Shown in pieces: positions 62,540 through 64,000 of a stretch of 64,000 nucleotides of DNA. Under the pieces are notes generated by a model. The model saw only the letters and a program-made list of their open reading frames with translations. It had not been told where the DNA came from and did no database searches. Source of the stretch: Atriophallophorus winterbourni (lineage: Eukaryota; Platyhelminthes; Trematoda; Plagiorchiida; Microphallidae); assembly GCA_013407085.1 (NCBI GenBank), contig JACCGJ010020600.1, positions 19,518 to 83,517 of the forward strand. Direction: 5' to 3'. Every line of letters begins with the position of its first letter. Position 1 is the first letter of the stretch. The position numbers and the translations under genes are program-made.

Positions 62540-63783
62540 ATGCTGAATTTGCTTTTGTTGACAAAGTTGAAAGCAAAAGTCAAACCAGGTATTTTTCCCA
62601 TCCAGAATGGCGAAAACCTAACTGAAACAGCGTTAGAAACCGCAAATGCTCTGGCAATTTACTATTCTAAGGTGTTCGTGCCAAAGGTTTTAGTGGAACG
62701 TTCTGAGTATTCAAATGAAACAGGAATCGAAACGTTGCGCGGTATTTCGATAAATCCAATGATTGTTGCAAGTCATTTGCTCAAACGAAAGGTAAGAAAA
62801 TCCCCAGGAGCGGATGGCATCACACCGGATGTGCTCAAGATCTGTCACCGTCAGCTTTGTGAACCGCTCTCCAGCCTGTTTAACTATTCGTTGCATAAGG
62901 GATTTGTACCGAAAGATTGGAAGTCCGGCGTGATAACACCTATCTTCAAAGGCGGTTGCCGATCTGACGCTGCAAATTATCGTCCCGTCACAATTTTACC
63001 TGTTTTTGCTAATCTCATGGAACGTATAGTCTCGGAAAGAATAGTTGCACACTTCGAATCGCATAATTTGTTTTCGCCAGCGCAGCATGGATTTCGATCA
63101 CACCGATCTTGTCTCACAAATCTTCTCCTCACGTTAGACGACTGGACAAAGGAGATGGATAAAAGTTCTTGCATCCACGTCTGTTACCTAGACATTTCGA
63201 AAGCTTTTGACAGAGTCAATCATCATTTGCTTCTTCAAAAACTGATGCGTTTAGGAATATGTGATCCACTCCTCTCATGGTTGTGCGACTATCTGTCAGA
63301 TCGCGACGCCCGAGTTAAAGTTAACGGAGCGCTATCCCAAACGTTCAAAACCACCAGTGGAGTCCCACAAGGGTCTGTGCTAGGCCCGCTCCTCTTTCTG
63401 TTGTACATAAATGATTTACCCCCCCTCATATCGTCCAAAATGGTCCTGTTCGCGGATGATATGAAAATTTGGACGACAATAAGTTCTGCAGAGGATTGTG
63501 AGAAACTGCAAACGGATTTGGACAGCGTGTCGAATTGGGCGGCCATGAATGACATGTCATTCAACATACAGAAATGTAAGATGCTCCATCTTGGCAAGAA
63601 TGTTCCTTGGACATATCGATTGGGAACTGAAAACCTAGCATGGAGCTCGTTAGAAAAAGATCTTGGAGTGTGGATTAGCGGGAACCTGAAGAGCACAGCG
63701 CACTGTCAGAACATATATCGACGAGCAAACAGATTGTTAGGTATCTTTCGAAGAATATTTGGAAGATTCTCTTTGGTAACGTT
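62540..63783 (+). pseudogene. CR1-eta ORF2: RT domain, open (428-aa frame)
   Basis: Open from the linker (KAKVKPGIFPIQNGENLTET) through the whole RT: KSPGADGITPDVLKICH, SGVITPIFKGGCRSDAANYR, AQHGFRSHRSCLTNLLLTL, VCYLDISKAFDRVNHHLLL (catalytic Asp), TTSGVPQGSVLGPLLFLLY, VLFADDMKIWTTI (FADD, near 63450), FNIQKCKMLHLG and LEKDLGVWISG. The RT catalytic residues are intact. The N-terminal endonuclease is missing, and at 63784 the sequence switches to another RT copy. Confidence 0.87.
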
Positions 63784-64000
63784 GCTACATCGATATTTCC
63801 AAAGCTTTCGACAGAGTCAACCATGACATCTTAATTAAAAAGCTCGAATCCTATGGAATAACGGGAATATTGCTGAATTGGATAAGGGACTATCTTTCTG
63901 ATAGACACGTCCAAGTTCGCGTTGTCAGCACCTTATCTAGAAAAATAGACGTCACGAGTGGAGTTCCGCAAGGCTCGGTGCTTGGACCTCTTTTATTCTT
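63784..64000 (+). pseudogene. Second CR1 RT copy, joined mid-domain (runs off window)
   Basis: From CTACATCGATATTTCC the sequence encodes YIDISKAFDRVNHDILIKKL, ESYGITGILLNWIRDYLSD and VTSGVPQGSVLGPLLF. This is the CR1-zeta family (compare minus 59932-60177). It continues past the window end. Confidence 0.8.

Overview
This window is animal nuclear DNA. It most resembles a flatworm (platyhelminth, probably a digenean trematode). The grounds are dense CR1-like, RTE-like, Penelope-like and Gypsy retroelements, very short introns (60-79 bp) beside multi-kb ones, and hammerhead-type repeats. Clade and species are inference. There is no sign of operons, CRISPR or other prokaryotic features.

One host gene can be assembled. 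It is an NDRG-family (N-myc downstream-regulated, alpha/beta-hydrolase fold) gene on the + strand, spread over about 23 kb. Supported exons are 24292-24394, 24474-24591, 32122-32184, 32263-32323, 41779-42066 and 43785-43872. Likely exons are 20867-21047 (start codon 20895) and 41583-41718, and 38969-39000 is a weak candidate. Splice phases agree across the first five exons and across the last three. Its introns hold most of the transposons in the middle of the window.

Layout. 0.1-0.5 kb: CR1 3' fragment. 0.5-11.45 kb: one CR1 LINE (CR1-alpha) interrupted by Gypsy-1 (863-6338), whose own 5' LTR is interrupted by an RTE LINE (4780-6287), and by two SINE-A copies, an RTE 3' fragment and a SINE-B copy. 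Most of these insertions have exact target-site duplications. 12.6-16.7 kb: a second CR1 with nested RTE, SINE-A and repeat-B insertions. 17.4-20.6 kb: RTE-B. 20.9-43.9 kb: the NDRG gene, whose introns contain RTE-C, RTE-E, SINEs, a tandem retrozyme-like hammerhead repeat (25.56-25.86 kb), Gypsy-2 (33735-37626) and microsatellites. 44-48.5 kb: repeats and sequence I cannot identify. 48.6-50.4 kb: a Penelope-like element. 50521-53628: RTE-F with a 15-bp target duplication. 54.3-64 kb: a mosaic of CR1 copies in both orientations.

Four results stand out. (1) Both Gypsy elements carry, 1 nt from the 5' LTR, a 14- or 12-nt sequence that is the exact complement of a site inside their own LTR. The two elements differ in sequence but each keeps its own match, which points to self-primed reverse transcription. 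(2) A 208-bp tandem repeat contains a type-I hammerhead ribozyme with a palindromic stem III. (3) Three RTE families and two SINE families end in the same kind of 3' hairpin (outer GCAC/GTGC, covarying inner stem) followed by a microsatellite. (4) The NDRG gene itself. Most retroelements are broken copies. The exception is the Gypsy-1 polyprotein, which is uninterrupted.
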